A DNA stretch of 64,000 bases from Burkholderia pseudomultivorans (GTDB taxonomy: Bacteria; Pseudomonadota; Gammaproteobacteria; Burkholderiales; Burkholderiaceae): NCBI RefSeq assembly GCF_902499075.1, contig NZ_CABVPP010000026.1, positions 1-64,000 of the forward strand. Reading direction: 5' to 3'. This document shows positions 26,798-37,992 of the stretch, one piece after another. Numbering within the stretch: the first letter of the stretch is position 1; each line of letters begins with the position of its first letter. The notes under the pieces were generated by a model. The model was given only the letters and a program-made list of their open reading frames with translations, made no database searches and was not told the DNA's origin. Position numbers and translations under genes: made by a program.

Positions 26798-28120
26798 TCA
26801 GTGCGCCTCCTGCGTCGCGCTCGCGCCGACGGCGGCGCTGCCGGGCGCCGGCAGCAGCGTGATCTCGACGCGCCGGTTCAGCGCGCGGTTCGCGGGGGAA
26901 TCGTTCGGCGCGACGGGATCGAGCGTGCCGCGCCCTTCGGCCGCGACGCGTTCCGGACGGGCGAGCCGCGCGGCGATCAGGCTGCGCACCGCCTCCGCGC
27001 GTTCGCGCGACAGGTCCCAGTTCGACGCGAAGCGTGCGGTATGCACGGGCGTATCGTCGGTGTAGCCGGTCACGCGCACGTTGCCCGGCACCTCGTTCAG
27101 CGCGTCCGACACGCGTGCGAGCACCGGTGCATAGCGGTCGATCACCGATGTCGAGCCCGACTTGAACAGCCCGTCGCCGCGCAGCACGATCACGCTGCGA
27201 TCGGCGTCGTCGTGCACCGACACGAGGCCGGCCGCGATCTCGGGCGCGAGGAACTTCGCGATGCGCGGCGCGGGCGCCGGGCGCGGCGGCGCCTGCGCGG
27301 GCTGCAGCTTCGGCACGTGCAGCGCGTCGATCGACGCGAACAGCCGGTCCGAATGCCCGGCGAGCGCGATGCGCAGGCCCGCGAACACGCCGAAACCGAT
27401 CAGCAGCGCGAGCGCCGCGCACACCCACAGCGGCACCGCGAAGCGGCGCGACACGTCGCGCGTGACGACGTCACGCCAGTGCGGCGACAGCGCCGGATCG
27501 AATTCGCCGCGCACCGACCGGATCGTCTGCGCGAGCTGGCGGCGCAGCGCGTCGAGCTGCGCATGGCCGTTGTCGAGCACGCGATAGCGGCCCTCGAAGC
27601 CGAGCGCGAGACAGAAATACAGCAGTTCCAGCAGATCGAGATGCTGTCGCGGCTGCTGCGACAGGCGATCGAGCAGATGGAAGAACTTCTCGCCCCCCCA
27701 GGTCTCGTTGTGAAACGACACGAGCAGACTGTGCGACGACCACACGCTGCCGCCCCACGGCGTCAGCGCGGCTGCTTCGTCGAGCGCCGTGCACAGGCAG
27801 TAGCGCGCGCCGATGATCGCCTCGGACGGCACGCCCGCCTCCTGCGCACGCGTCTCGAACTGCCGGATCTCGACGACCAGATGCTCGCGCAGCCATGCGG
27901 GATTCGGATGATGGACGGTCGAGCGAATCTGCGGCACGAGGTTGAGCAGCGGGTTCGCGGCCGCGACGAGCGGGTTCGTGCCGCTCGCGGCCCAGCGATC
28001 CGGGCGCGGCTGCGTGGTGATCGGGCCCGCGGCGCCGGACGCGGCGGCCGGATGAGTGCCGCCCGGATTCGGCGGCACGAATCCGCCTGCGCCGGAGATC
28101 GAATCGGAGGAAGAATTCAT
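26798..28120 (-). CDS. tssL: T6SS TssL with C-terminal OmpA-like peptidoglycan-binding domain
   Basis: A 440-residue TssL of the extended class. After a proline/glycine-rich N-tail the cytoplasmic IcmH/DotU domain contains ARYCLCTALDEAAALTPWG, FHNETWGGEKFFHLLDRLSQ and YFCLALGFEGRY. One membrane helix (about 228-250) follows, then a periplasmic OmpA/MotB domain with VRVTGYTDDTPVHTARFASN, LSRERAEAVRSLI and NRALNRRVEI. The OmpA part should anchor the membrane complex to peptidoglycan. Start at 28120, 14 bases after tssK; longer upstream frame is a tssK shadow. Confidence 0.95.
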   Translation of the reverse strand: MNSSSDSISGAGGFVPPNPGGTHPAAASGAAGPITTQPRPDRWAASGTNPLVAAANPLLNLVPQIRSTVHHPNPAWLREHLVVEIRQFETRAQEAGVPSEAIIGARYCLCTALDEAAALTPWGGSVWSSHSLLVSFHNETWGGEKFFHLLDRLSQQPRQHLDLLELLYFCLALGFEGRYRVLDNGHAQLDALRRQLAQTIRSVRGEFDPALSPHWRDVVTRDVSRRFAVPLWVCAALALLIGFGVFAGLRIALAGHSDRLFASIDALHVPKLQPAQAPPRPAPAPRIAKFLAPEIAAGLVSVHDDADRSVIVLRGDGLFKSGSTSVIDRYAPVLARVSDALNEVPGNVRVTGYTDDTPVHTARFASNWDLSRERAEAVRSLIAARLARPERVAAEGRGTLDPVAPNDSPANRALNRRVEITLLPAPGSAAVGASATQEAH

Positions 28121-28134
28121 CGCGCTGCCCGCCC

Positions 28135-29505
28135 TCACCCGCGTATCGCCCAGAACTCCATCGAGAGCCCCGGGAATTCGCCGGCAAAATGAAAGGCGAG
28201 ACCGCCGGAGCGGGCGAGCTGCTTCCACAGGTCGCTGCCCTTGTCGATCTCGAAGTACGTATGCCCCGCGTGATACGGAATCTGTCGCGGCGCGACCGGC
28301 AACTGGCGCATCGTGATGCCCGGCAGCTGGAGCTGCACGAGGTCGCGGATGCGCTCGACCGGCCCGAGCTTCGCCTGCGCGGGAAAACGTGCGCGCAGGC
28401 TGTCGGCCGGCACGTCCGCGCGAACCGCGAGCACGAAGCCGGCGGTGTCGCGCAGCGCCGGATCGGCGAGCGTCGCGACGCGGATGCCGTTGCCTGCGTC
28501 GCGCAATTCGATCTGGATCGCGTTCTGTTCCAGCACGGTCGACAGCGACCGGCGCAGCTCCGTCATCAGATCGGCGAAGCTCGTGCGCAAGTCGTCGTGC
28601 ACGTAGACGGCGAGCGATTGCGGACGCCGGCCGGCCGCGGTGAACGTGCTGAGATCGCACGCAAGTTTCAGCCAGTCGCAGAACAGCGCTTCCGGATGCG
28701 TGGCGACGTGCTGCTGCGCATGCCAGGTCAGTGCGAGATAACGGTTCACGAGCTGCAGCAGCAGGAAGTCCGCGACTTCCGATACGCCGCCGCGCCCCGG
28801 CTCCGACAGCCGTTCCGCAAGCGCTTCGCTGCGCTGCGTGAGCAGGCCGTGCAGTTCGCGCGTATGTGCGAGCAGCACCGGATCGCGCTGCGCGACGAGG
28901 CGCGGCGGAATGTAGCTGTCGTCGACGAGCAGCCGCGCATCGGTGCGCCGCTCGACGATTCTCGCGACGCCCAGCGCGTGCCAGTCGCCGGTGAGTTCCG
29001 CTTCGAGCATCAGCCGCACGTTGAGCCGGCCCGTTTGCAGCAGCGCCGGGCCGAGCGCGACCGCATTCGCATCGGCCACTTCGTATTCGCGCACGACGTA
29101 GCGTGCGACGTCCGCGTCGCTGTCGGCGCCGAACGAGACTTCCTCGCCGCCGCCGCGCCAGCACGGCAGCGCGAGCACGACCAGCTGGTCTTTCGCATCG
29201 GACGGCACGTCGAGCGGCTCGGGCAGGTCGTCCGGATGCGACAGGTCGAACGGCGTGCCGTCGCGCATCACGCCCGATGCGACGCGCAGCGCGACCTTGC
29301 CGAGCGCGAGTTGCTCGCGATCGATCTCGAGCGTGTCGAAGCCCCAGTAGAAGCCTTGCAGCGGCAGGCAGCGCAGCCCGACGTAGCGCTCCCAGTGACG
29401 TTCGAGCTGCTGGAAATGCTGCGGCCGCAGGAACATCCCTTCGGTCCATATCACGCGCTGGCGCAGCGCCGCGACCGGCGTCGCGGACATCGTCGGCTCG
29501 GTCAT
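28135..29505 (-). CDS. tssK: T6SS baseplate subunit TssK
   Basis: A 456-residue TssK that joins the baseplate to the TssLM membrane complex. Family motifs are VIWTEGMFLRPQHFQQLERH at the N-terminus, LPLQGFYWGFDTLEID, FLLLQLVNRYLALTWHAQQH in the middle and FAGEFPGLSMEFWAIRG at the end. The ATG at 29505 overlaps the tssJ stop (ATGA); a second in-frame Met five codons later is possible. Confidence 0.96.
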   Translation of the reverse strand: MTEPTMSATPVAALRQRVIWTEGMFLRPQHFQQLERHWERYVGLRCLPLQGFYWGFDTLEIDREQLALGKVALRVASGVMRDGTPFDLSHPDDLPEPLDVPSDAKDQLVVLALPCWRGGGEEVSFGADSDADVARYVVREYEVADANAVALGPALLQTGRLNVRLMLEAELTGDWHALGVARIVERRTDARLLVDDSYIPPRLVAQRDPVLLAHTRELHGLLTQRSEALAERLSEPGRGGVSEVADFLLLQLVNRYLALTWHAQQHVATHPEALFCDWLKLACDLSTFTAAGRRPQSLAVYVHDDLRTSFADLMTELRRSLSTVLEQNAIQIELRDAGNGIRVATLADPALRDTAGFVLAVRADVPADSLRARFPAQAKLGPVERIRDLVQLQLPGITMRQLPVAPRQIPYHAGHTYFEIDKGSDLWKQLARSGGLAFHFAGEFPGLSMEFWAIRG

Positions 29506-30017
29506 GGCCGCCCCCGCGCGTCGTTCAGCGCGATGCCGCCGTTCCGGACCGCGATCGACAGCTTCATTTCGCCCGGCGACATCTGCCAGAACTTGATCAG
29601 GTTCAGCTGCTTCGCGCGCGGCAGCGGCACCGTGAGCCGCCAGCGATTCTTTTCGAGCACGCGATATTCGGCGACGATGCCGATCGCACCGGCCTCGACG
29701 TTACCGCGATAGTGCAGCGTGCGCGTGTCGCCCGGGCGCAGGATGATCCGGTCGCTGCCCAGCAGGTCGGCGCCGAGCGCGTTCTCCGGCTTGTCCTGCA
29801 GCGAGAAGAAGTCCGCGCTGTCGAACGCCGACGAGGTCCGCAGCTGGAACACCTTCAGCACGATCGGCGAAGGCTTGCGATTGAGGTCGGGATTGACGTC
29901 CGGCGCCACGTCGACCGTGATCGCATACGGCACCGCGGCGGCATGCTCGGTCGCGCCGCATCCAGGCAACAGCAATACGCATCCCAATACGATGAAACCG
30001 CTCGACCGCCATCGCAT
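29502..30017 (-). CDS. tssJ: T6SS outer-membrane lipoprotein TssJ
   Basis: A 171-residue lipoprotein with a lipobox LLPGC placing the lipidated Cys at residue 20. The mature part has the transthyretin-like TssJ fold motifs: PSPIVLKVFQLRTSSAFDSA, DFFSLQDKPENALG, LRPGDTRTLHY, then IGIVAEYRVLEKNRWRLTV. It recruits TssM to the outer membrane. It is the first gene of the long minus-strand operon, so the promoter should lie in the spacer from 30018. Confidence 0.95.
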   Translation of the reverse strand: MRWRSSGFIVLGCVLLLPGCGATEHAAAVPYAITVDVAPDVNPDLNRKPSPIVLKVFQLRTSSAFDSADFFSLQDKPENALGADLLGSDRIILRPGDTRTLHYRGNVEAGAIGIVAEYRVLEKNRWRLTVPLPRAKQLNLIKFWQMSPGEMKLSIAVRNGGIALNDARGRP

Positions 30018-30635
30018 ATTTCACCCTCGCAGCCCGATAACCGTCCGCCGGTTCCCGACTGCAGAACCGGAAGCGCCGATCAAAAAGGGACAATTAATTG
30101 ACTGGTAATTACGTAACTCTCGGATCCTTCCATTGCAATTGCATTCGGCAATTTATTCTATAAAAAACACGGGTCAAATCAGCGATCGGCTGCCTGAATT
30201 GAAATTGGGGGGAAGCGATGGGCAATTGAATTGATATAGGACATTCCATGGAGACGTTATCCCGACCGGTGCGCCGTGGCGGCCCGGTTCTATTGCGCGG
30301 ACAGCGCCGGTGGATACCGGGCGAACGCCGGACCGGCGACCGCTCGCGACGCTGACCGCGGGTCAGGCTGTTCGCGCCGCCCGAACGGACGGCCCGCATT
30401 TCGACCATTGACGGGCGCAGGCCAAACAACAGACGAAAACAAAAAGCACAGCGAACTATAGGTTCGATTTCCGGGATTAACAAGCGTCATCCGGGCATTC
30501 AATTTGAATAGCGTCTCAACACCAATTTGCGAAATGAAACAAAACGTAACAGAGTCGTTGGCCCCGATAATTGGCACTAGAATCCAACAGCGCTTGCGTA
30601 CCACCTTCCAATTACGCGAATTCTTAATTTCAATA
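30018..30635. promoter_or_regulatory. Divergent T6SS intergenic promoter region
   Basis: A 618-bp spacer between tssJ (minus) and the TssQ gene (plus), with several AT-rich stretches (about 30085-30180 and 30440-30635) in otherwise GC-rich DNA. It must hold promoters for both T6SS arms. I could not identify a convincing -35/-10 pair or a sigma-54 site: the only TGGCAC (30574) has no GC element at the right distance. The small open frames here lack ribosome sites and family features. Confidence 0.5.
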
Positions 30636-31022
30636 ATGAAAGGCCGTTCAACGCTCGTTCTTTGCTTCGGCGCCTTGTTGCTGGCGATCGGCGCTTGCAG
30701 CACGTCCCCGACCCAGACGGCCGCGCGCGCCTCGGTCGACAGCGCGCGCGCCGCGTACGACGCCGGCGACTACGGGCGCACCATCGCGATCCTGAGTCGC
30801 GCGAAGGAGATCGACGGCGCGGACACCGACACGCAGGTCGCCGCGCACAAGCTCCTTGCGTTCAGCTATTGCGTGACGAACCGCATCGCGCAGTGCCGCG
30901 CCGAGTTTTCGCGGATTCTCGACTTGAACCCGCGCTTCGACTTGTCCCCTGCCGAGAAGGGGCATCCGGTCTGGGGGCCGGCGTTCGAATTCGCGCGACG
31001 CAGGCATGCGTCGTCATCCTGA
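30636..31022 (+). CDS. tssQ: TssQ-family T6SS-associated lipoprotein
   Basis: A 128-residue lipoprotein. The signal peptide ends in the lipobox AIGAC with Cys at residue 21. The mature part is a short TPR-like helical unit (YDAGDYGRTIAILSRAKEID) followed by AAHKLLAFSYCVTNRIAQCR and the characteristic C-terminal AEKGHPVWGPAFE. These features match the TssQ family seen in Burkholderia T6SS clusters. The start chosen is the Met directly before the signal peptide; the ribosome site is weak. It heads the divergent plus-strand pair with tagH, 43 bases downstream. Confidence 0.85.
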   Translation: MKGRSTLVLCFGALLLAIGACSTSPTQTAARASVDSARAAYDAGDYGRTIAILSRAKEIDGADTDTQVAAHKLLAFSYCVTNRIAQCRAEFSRILDLNPRFDLSPAEKGHPVWGPAFEFARRRHASSS

Positions 31023-31065
31023 ACGAACCGGTTCCGCGCGCCTCATTCACCGAGCGACGTATGAC

Positions 31066-32454
31066 ATGCAACTGATCGTGATCGAACACGCCGGCGAGCC
31101 CGTCGAAGGCGACACCTACGACGCCGTCGTGTTTCACCCGCCCGGCGGCACCATCGGCCGGGCCAGCGACAACCATCTCGTGCTGCGCGACGACACCCGG
31201 CAGATTTCGCGGCTGCAGGCGCTGCTGCAGGTCGGCGACGACGCGTGCCTGCTGAAGAACCTGAGCAGCGTGTCGACGATCGAGGTGAATCGCGAGCCGG
31301 TCGGCTATGCGCAGGAACGGCCGCTGAAGACGGGCGACATTATTCGCATCGGGCCGTACGTGCTGCGTGCGGAACGCGACGATGGCGGCGACGTCGAGTT
31401 TGCTGCCGATGCGGCCACGACCGTCGACATGCCGGGCGCGGCGGACACGCCCGCGCCGTCGGACGCCGATCCGAAAGCCGCCGGCAACCGGCTGTGGGGG
31501 CTGCTGCACGACCGCTTCGCGCGCGGCAAGGCGCCGGACGCCGAGGCGCGGCCCGCGCCGGCGCGCGGCGACGCGCAGTCGGCAAGCGGTGCAGCGCCGG
31601 CTGCGCCGTCGCAACGGGACCTGCATCAGCTGTCGACCGATCCGCTCGATCTGTTCGCGCAGGCGTCGGGCGATATCGGCGCGTCGCCGGTCGCCGATCG
31701 CAACGACGCGCCGGATCGCGACGCGCCGACGCAGGCCGATCATGCGCCCGAGTGGACCCAGCACGTCCGTGTGCGGCCGGCACCGACCACGCCGGCCGAT
31801 CCGCCGCCGGCCGCAGCGCCTGCGCCACATGCCGCGCGCGCGACGCCGCCGACCCCCGATGCATTGCTGCGCGCGTTCTTCGAGGGCGCCGGGCTCGATG
31901 CAGCGGCCGAATCGCACCAGTGGTCGGCGGAACAGCTCTTTATCGCAGGCCAGTTGCTCGCGCTGTTCGCGAACGGTACGGTCGAGCTGCTGTCGTCGCG
32001 CAGCATCCTGAAGCGCGAGGTAAAGGCGCACATGACGATGCTGCTCGATCGCGAGAACAATCCGCTGAAGCTGCTGCCGGACGGCGGCGCGGTGCTGCGG
32101 CAGATGTTCGGGCTGCCGCTGCCGGGTTTCATGTCGCCGCAAAGCGCGGTGAGCGATGCGTTCCAGGATCTGCATGCACACCAGATCGGCATGGTTGCCG
32201 GCATGCGCGCCGCGCTGATGGACCTGCTGACGCGCTTTTCGCCGCAGCGGCTGCGCGAGCGCGACGACGCGATGCGCTGGTACGAGAAGCGTGTGCCCGT
32301 GCTGTACAAGGCGAGGATGTGGGATCGCTATGCGGCGACCCATCGCGATACGGTGTTCGCGATCGAGGACGACTTCGCGTCGGTATTCGGCAAGGCGTTT
32401 CTCGCTGCCTACGACGCCGAGGTGGAAAGTTATCGCGGCAGCGGCCGGCATTGA
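31066..32454 (+). CDS. tagH: T6SS-associated FHA-domain protein TagH
   Basis: A 462-residue cytoplasmic regulator. The N-terminal FHA domain (about 20-95) has GRASDNHLVLRDDTRQISRL and binds phosphothreonine. A long Ala/Pro/Asp-rich linker leads to the conserved C-terminal TagH domain (about 265-460: LLRAFFEGAGLD, EVKAHMTMLLDRENNPLKLL, MFGLPLPGFMSPQSAVSDAF, HQIGMVAGMRAALMDLL). Likely substrate or reader of the PpkA-like kinase encoded on the opposite arm. The ATG at 31066 fits the FHA start; an upstream in-frame codon overlaps the TssQ gene. Confidence 0.92.
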   Translation: MQLIVIEHAGEPVEGDTYDAVVFHPPGGTIGRASDNHLVLRDDTRQISRLQALLQVGDDACLLKNLSSVSTIEVNREPVGYAQERPLKTGDIIRIGPYVLRAERDDGGDVEFAADAATTVDMPGAADTPAPSDADPKAAGNRLWGLLHDRFARGKAPDAEARPAPARGDAQSASGAAPAAPSQRDLHQLSTDPLDLFAQASGDIGASPVADRNDAPDRDAPTQADHAPEWTQHVRVRPAPTTPADPPPAAAPAPHAARATPPTPDALLRAFFEGAGLDAAAESHQWSAEQLFIAGQLLALFANGTVELLSSRSILKREVKAHMTMLLDRENNPLKLLPDGGAVLRQMFGLPLPGFMSPQSAVSDAFQDLHAHQIGMVAGMRAALMDLLTRFSPQRLRERDDAMRWYEKRVPVLYKARMWDRYAATHRDTVFAIEDDFASVFGKAFLAAYDAEVESYRGSGRH

Positions 32455-32660
32455 GTGCAACGCTCCGGCTTGCCGCAGGCATGTCGTAGTCGCGCCCGCC
32501 CGCTTCCGCGGCCGGACGCGATGCGCTACGAAGCGCCGCAACGCCACGCAGCGCGTGTGCGGCTATCCTGAGCGCAATGGCAACACCGATCGGACGCGGC
32601 TGCCATGCGCAACGTACGCGCCGCGCAAGCAGCGACGCGCACGCGCGATTGCACGCTCCG

Positions 32661-34443
<1,783 letters not shown>

Positions 34444-35754
34444 TCACTGTGCGGCTGCCGTCGCCTTGCGCAGCTTCGCGACCTCGGCCGCCTGCACGGC
34501 CGGCGCGCCGTTGTTCCAGCCGGCGCGCATGAAGGTCAGCACGTCGGCGATCTGCCGGTCGTTCAGCTGGTTCGAGAACGCCGGCATCGGATACGCGGAC
34601 GGCACCCCGCCGATCACGAGCGTGTCGCTGCCGTTCAACGTCACGTTGATCAGCGACGATGCATCGCGCTCCAGCACGTTCGGATTGCCGGCCAGCGGCG
34701 CAAGCAGCGGCGCGTAGCCTTGTCCGCCCGCGCCGTGGCAATGCAGGCAGTATGCGTTATACACCGTTGCGCCCGGATCGTTCGCCGGCCGGCCGAGCGC
34801 CACCTGCGTCGCCTTCGGGTCGTACCGGTATGGCGGCGCACCGGTGCCGCCCGCTGCGGGCAGCGTTTTCAGGTAGCGCGCGATCGCGCCGAGATCGTCG
34901 TCGGTCAGCGCCTGCGTGCTGTGGTTGATCACGCCGACCATCGAACCGAACGCGGTCGCATGCCGGTTCGCGCCGGTTTTCAGGAACTGCGCGACGTCGG
35001 CCTCGTTCCAGCGGCCGAGCCCGGTGTTGTGCTCGCCCGTCAGGTTCGACGCGAACCAGTTGTCGATCGCGGCGCCCGACAGGAACGCCGCACCGCCTTC
35101 GTCGAGCGCCTTCTCCTGGAAGCCGACGCCGCGCGGCGTATGGCAGGACCCACAGTGGCCGAGGCCCTGCACGAGGTATGCGCCGCGATTCCACATCGCG
35201 TCCCTGGACGGCTTGTCCGCATAAGGCGTCGTGTCGAGGAACACCATGTTCCACAACGCGAGCGGCCAGCGCATGTTCAGCGGCCACGGGATGTCGGACG
35301 GCCGGTTCGCCTGCTTCACCGGTTCGATGCCGTGCATGAAGTACGCATACAGCGCCTTCACGTCGTCGTCCTTCAGCTTCGCGTACGACGGGTACGGCAT
35401 CGCCGGATACAGATGATGGCCGTCCTTCGCGACGCCCTTGCGCAGCGCGCTCGAGAACTCGGCTTCGGTATAGCCGCCGATGCCGGTATCCGGGTCGGGC
35501 GTGATGTTGGTCGTATAGATCGCGCCCATCGGCGTGACCATCTTCAGGCCGCCCGCGAACGGCGTGCCGTGCGGCGCGGTGTGGCACGCGACGCAGTCGC
35601 CGGCCTTCGCGAGATAGGCGCCGCGCGCGACGAGCGCGTCGTCCGGCGTCGCCGCGTGCGCGAGCGTGCCGGCCGCCAGCGCGGACGCGCCGGCGAGCGC
35701 GGCCAGTGACGCGCGAAGCGCACCGGCGGCGCGAGTCGGAGTGAGGTTGCGCAT
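34444..35754 (-). CDS. Periplasmic triheme c-type cytochrome (dehydrogenase subunit)
   Basis: A 436-residue exported cytochrome. The signal peptide ends LAHA about residue 34. Three heme-c sites are visible: CVACH at 54-58, CGSCH at 201-205 and CLHCH at 336-340, matching the three-domain cytochrome subunits of alcohol/aldehyde dehydrogenases. It should pass electrons from the neighbouring molybdenum hydroxylase to the respiratory chain. Start chosen at 35754 with GGAGGA 8 bases upstream; an ATG at 35772 touching the previous stop lacks a good site. Third gene of the operon. Confidence 0.92.
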   Translation of the reverse strand: MRNLTPTRAAGALRASLAALAGASALAAGTLAHAATPDDALVARGAYLAKAGDCVACHTAPHGTPFAGGLKMVTPMGAIYTTNITPDPDTGIGGYTEAEFSSALRKGVAKDGHHLYPAMPYPSYAKLKDDDVKALYAYFMHGIEPVKQANRPSDIPWPLNMRWPLALWNMVFLDTTPYADKPSRDAMWNRGAYLVQGLGHCGSCHTPRGVGFQEKALDEGGAAFLSGAAIDNWFASNLTGEHNTGLGRWNEADVAQFLKTGANRHATAFGSMVGVINHSTQALTDDDLGAIARYLKTLPAAGGTGAPPYRYDPKATQVALGRPANDPGATVYNAYCLHCHGAGGQGYAPLLAPLAGNPNVLERDASSLINVTLNGSDTLVIGGVPSAYPMPAFSNQLNDRQIADVLTFMRAGWNNGAPAVQAAEVAKLRKATAAAQ

Positions 35755-35771
35755 GGTTCGTGTCCTCCGCA

Positions 35772-37991
35772 TCAGGCCGTCTTCAGCTGGTTGCCGACCG
35801 GCAGCTTGCGCAGCCGCTTGCCGGTCGCCGCGAAGATAGCGTTCGACACCGCCGCCGCCGTCGCGGCCGTGCCCGGCTCGCCGATCCCGCCCGGCGCTTC
35901 GCCGCTCTTCACGATATGCACGTCGATCGGCGGCGTCTCGTTGATCCGCAGCATCCGGTAGTCGGTGAAGTTGCTCTGCATCACGCGGCCGTTCTCGATC
36001 GTGATCTCGCCGTACAGCGCGCCGGTGATCCCGAAGATGATGCCGCCCTGCACCTGCGCCTCGATCGTGTTCGGGTTGACGAACATTCCGCAGTCGACCG
36101 CGCAGACGACGCGCTTGACCTGCACCTCGCCGTCGTCGACCGCGACGTCGACGACGATCGAGAAGAAGCTGCCGAACGCATGCATCACCGACACGCCGCG
36201 CCCCTGCCCCTTCGGCAGCGCGCTGCCCCACCCCGCCGCCTTCGCCGCGACGTCGAGCACGTTGCGTGCGCGCGGCGTCTTGTCGAGCAGCGCGCGGCGA
36301 TATTGCACGGGATCGGTCTTGGTCTGCGCGGCCAGCTCGTCGATGAAGCTCTCGACGACGAAGGTGCCGCGCGTCGGGCCGACGCCGCGCCAGAACGCGG
36401 TCGGCACGTGGCGCGGCTCCTGCCGCACGTAGTCGACGAGCTGGTTCGGCAGGTCGTACGGCAATTCGGCCGCGACCTCGACCGCGTCGGGATCGACGCC
36501 GTCCTTGAACGCGGGCGGCGCGAAGCGCGCCATGATCGACGAGCCGACGATCCGGTGCTGCCACGCGATCGGCTTGCCGTTCGCGTCGAGGCCGGCCGAG
36601 ATCCGGTCGTAGTAGCACGGCCGGTACATGTCGTGCTGCACGTCTTCCTCGCGCGTCCAGACGACCTTCACCGGCGCGCCGACCTGTTTGCCGATCTTCA
36701 CGGCGTGGCCGATCATGTCCGTCTCGAGCCGCCGGCCGAAGCCGCCGCCGAGCAGATGGTTGTGCACGACGATGCGATCCGGCGACAGGCCGGTGAGCCG
36801 CTGCACGGTGTCGACCGCGCGCGTCGGCACCTGCGTGCCGACCCAGATCTCGCAGCCGTCGCCGCGCACGTGCACCGTGCAGTTCACGGGCTCCATCGTT
36901 GCGTGCGCAAGCAGCGGCTGCTCGTACACGGCATCGACGCGCGTCTTCGCGTCCGCGAACGCCTTCGCGACGTCGCCGTCCTTGCGCGCGACCGCGCCCT
37001 TGCCGTTCGCCGCCGCCTGCGCGAGATCCGCGAAAAGATCCTTCGTCGATACCTTCGCGCCCGCGCCCTCGTTCCATTTGACGACGAGCGCCGATGCGCC
37101 GCGCTTGGCCGCCCACGTGTGATCGCCGACCACCGCGACCGCGTCGTCGACGCGCACGACCTGGCGCACGCCGGGGATCCGCTTCGCGGCCGTATCGTCG
37201 ACGCTCGCGACCGTGCCGCCGAATACCGGACTGTTCACGATCACCGCGTAGAGCATGCCCGGCAGACGCACGTCGAGCCCGAACTGCGCGGTGCCGTCGA
37301 CCTTCTCCGGCGAGTCGAGCCGCTTCGCGGGCGTGCCGACCAGCTTGAAGTCCGCCGGCCTTTTCAGCGCGACGTCGGTCGGCACAGGCAGTTTCGCGGC
37401 GGCGTCCGCGAGCTGGCCGTACGATGCGCGCCGGCCGCTCGGCGGATGCTGCACCTCGCCGTTTTCTGCGCGACAGCTCGCCGGATCGACATTCCATTGC
37501 TTCGCGGCCGCCGCGACCAGCAGCGTGCGCGCGGTCGCGCCTGCACGGCGCAGCGGCTCCCACGCGTAGCGCACCGACGTCGAGCCGCCGGTCAGCTGGC
37601 CGCCCAGCAGCGGATCGAGGAACAGCTTCTCGTTCGGCGGCGCATGGTCGAGCGTGACGCTCGACAGCGGCACCTCGAGTTCCTCGGCGATCAGCATCGG
37701 CAGCGCCGTATAGACGCCCTGCCCCATCTCGACCTTCGGCATCACGAGCGTGACCTTGCCGGTGCGGTCGATCTGCACGAAGGCGTTCGGCGCGAACACG
37801 CCGGTCGGCGCCGGTTCGGCTGCGTCGCCGCCGATCACCGAGCGTCGCGCATCGTCGCCCGCTGCCGGCAGGCTGAAGCCGAGCAGCAGCCCGCCCCCCG
37901 CGGCCGCGCCGAGCGACACGCCGAGCCGGAGAAACGAACGGCGCGACACGCCCGCGCCGGCCCGACCTGCTTCGATCAGTCCTCGCGACAT
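35772..37991 (-). CDS. Molybdopterin-binding subunit of xanthine-dehydrogenase-family (IorB-like) aldehyde oxidoreductase
   Basis: A 739-residue large subunit. The N-terminus has a Tat signal (SRRSFLRLGVSLG), so the holoenzyme is folded and exported to the periplasm. Conserved parts include KVEMGQGVYTALPMLIAEEL, TGGSTSVRYAWEPLRRAGA, GGFGRRLETDMIGHAVKIGK, the GVGPTRGTFVVESFID segment and the catalytic-glutamate motif GGIGEPGTAATAAAV. This is the single-chain isoquinoline-1-oxidoreductase/aldehyde dehydrogenase type. It likely hydroxylates an aldehyde or N-heterocycle; the true substrate is unknown. It starts 1 base after the 2Fe-2S gene. No XdhC-type maturation gene is seen here. Confidence 0.92.
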   Translation of the reverse strand: MSRGLIEAGRAGAGVSRRSFLRLGVSLGAAAGGGLLLGFSLPAAGDDARRSVIGGDAAEPAPTGVFAPNAFVQIDRTGKVTLVMPKVEMGQGVYTALPMLIAEELEVPLSSVTLDHAPPNEKLFLDPLLGGQLTGGSTSVRYAWEPLRRAGATARTLLVAAAAKQWNVDPASCRAENGEVQHPPSGRRASYGQLADAAAKLPVPTDVALKRPADFKLVGTPAKRLDSPEKVDGTAQFGLDVRLPGMLYAVIVNSPVFGGTVASVDDTAAKRIPGVRQVVRVDDAVAVVGDHTWAAKRGASALVVKWNEGAGAKVSTKDLFADLAQAAANGKGAVARKDGDVAKAFADAKTRVDAVYEQPLLAHATMEPVNCTVHVRGDGCEIWVGTQVPTRAVDTVQRLTGLSPDRIVVHNHLLGGGFGRRLETDMIGHAVKIGKQVGAPVKVVWTREEDVQHDMYRPCYYDRISAGLDANGKPIAWQHRIVGSSIMARFAPPAFKDGVDPDAVEVAAELPYDLPNQLVDYVRQEPRHVPTAFWRGVGPTRGTFVVESFIDELAAQTKTDPVQYRRALLDKTPRARNVLDVAAKAAGWGSALPKGQGRGVSVMHAFGSFFSIVVDVAVDDGEVQVKRVVCAVDCGMFVNPNTIEAQVQGGIIFGITGALYGEITIENGRVMQSNFTDYRMLRINETPPIDVHIVKSGEAPGGIGEPGTAATAAAVSNAIFAATGKRLRKLPVGNQLKTA

Positions 37992-37992
37992 G

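Noticed and set aside
26798-29449. 883-residue continuous frame covering tssL and tssK
   Set aside because: TssL begins at 28120; upstream residues are a frame shadow of tssK.
30109-30483. 124-residue minus-strand frame in the T6SS spacer
   Set aside because: No ribosome site, no recognisable fold, atypical composition.
30574-30599. TGGCAC as a sigma-54 promoter
   Set aside because: The second element TTGC is not at the needed distance.
34444-37563. 1039-residue frame suggesting a fusion of cytochrome and dehydrogenase
   Set aside because: The first 600 residues are low-complexity shadow; the molybdopterin subunit is intact in another frame and the cytochrome has its own ribosome site and signal peptide.
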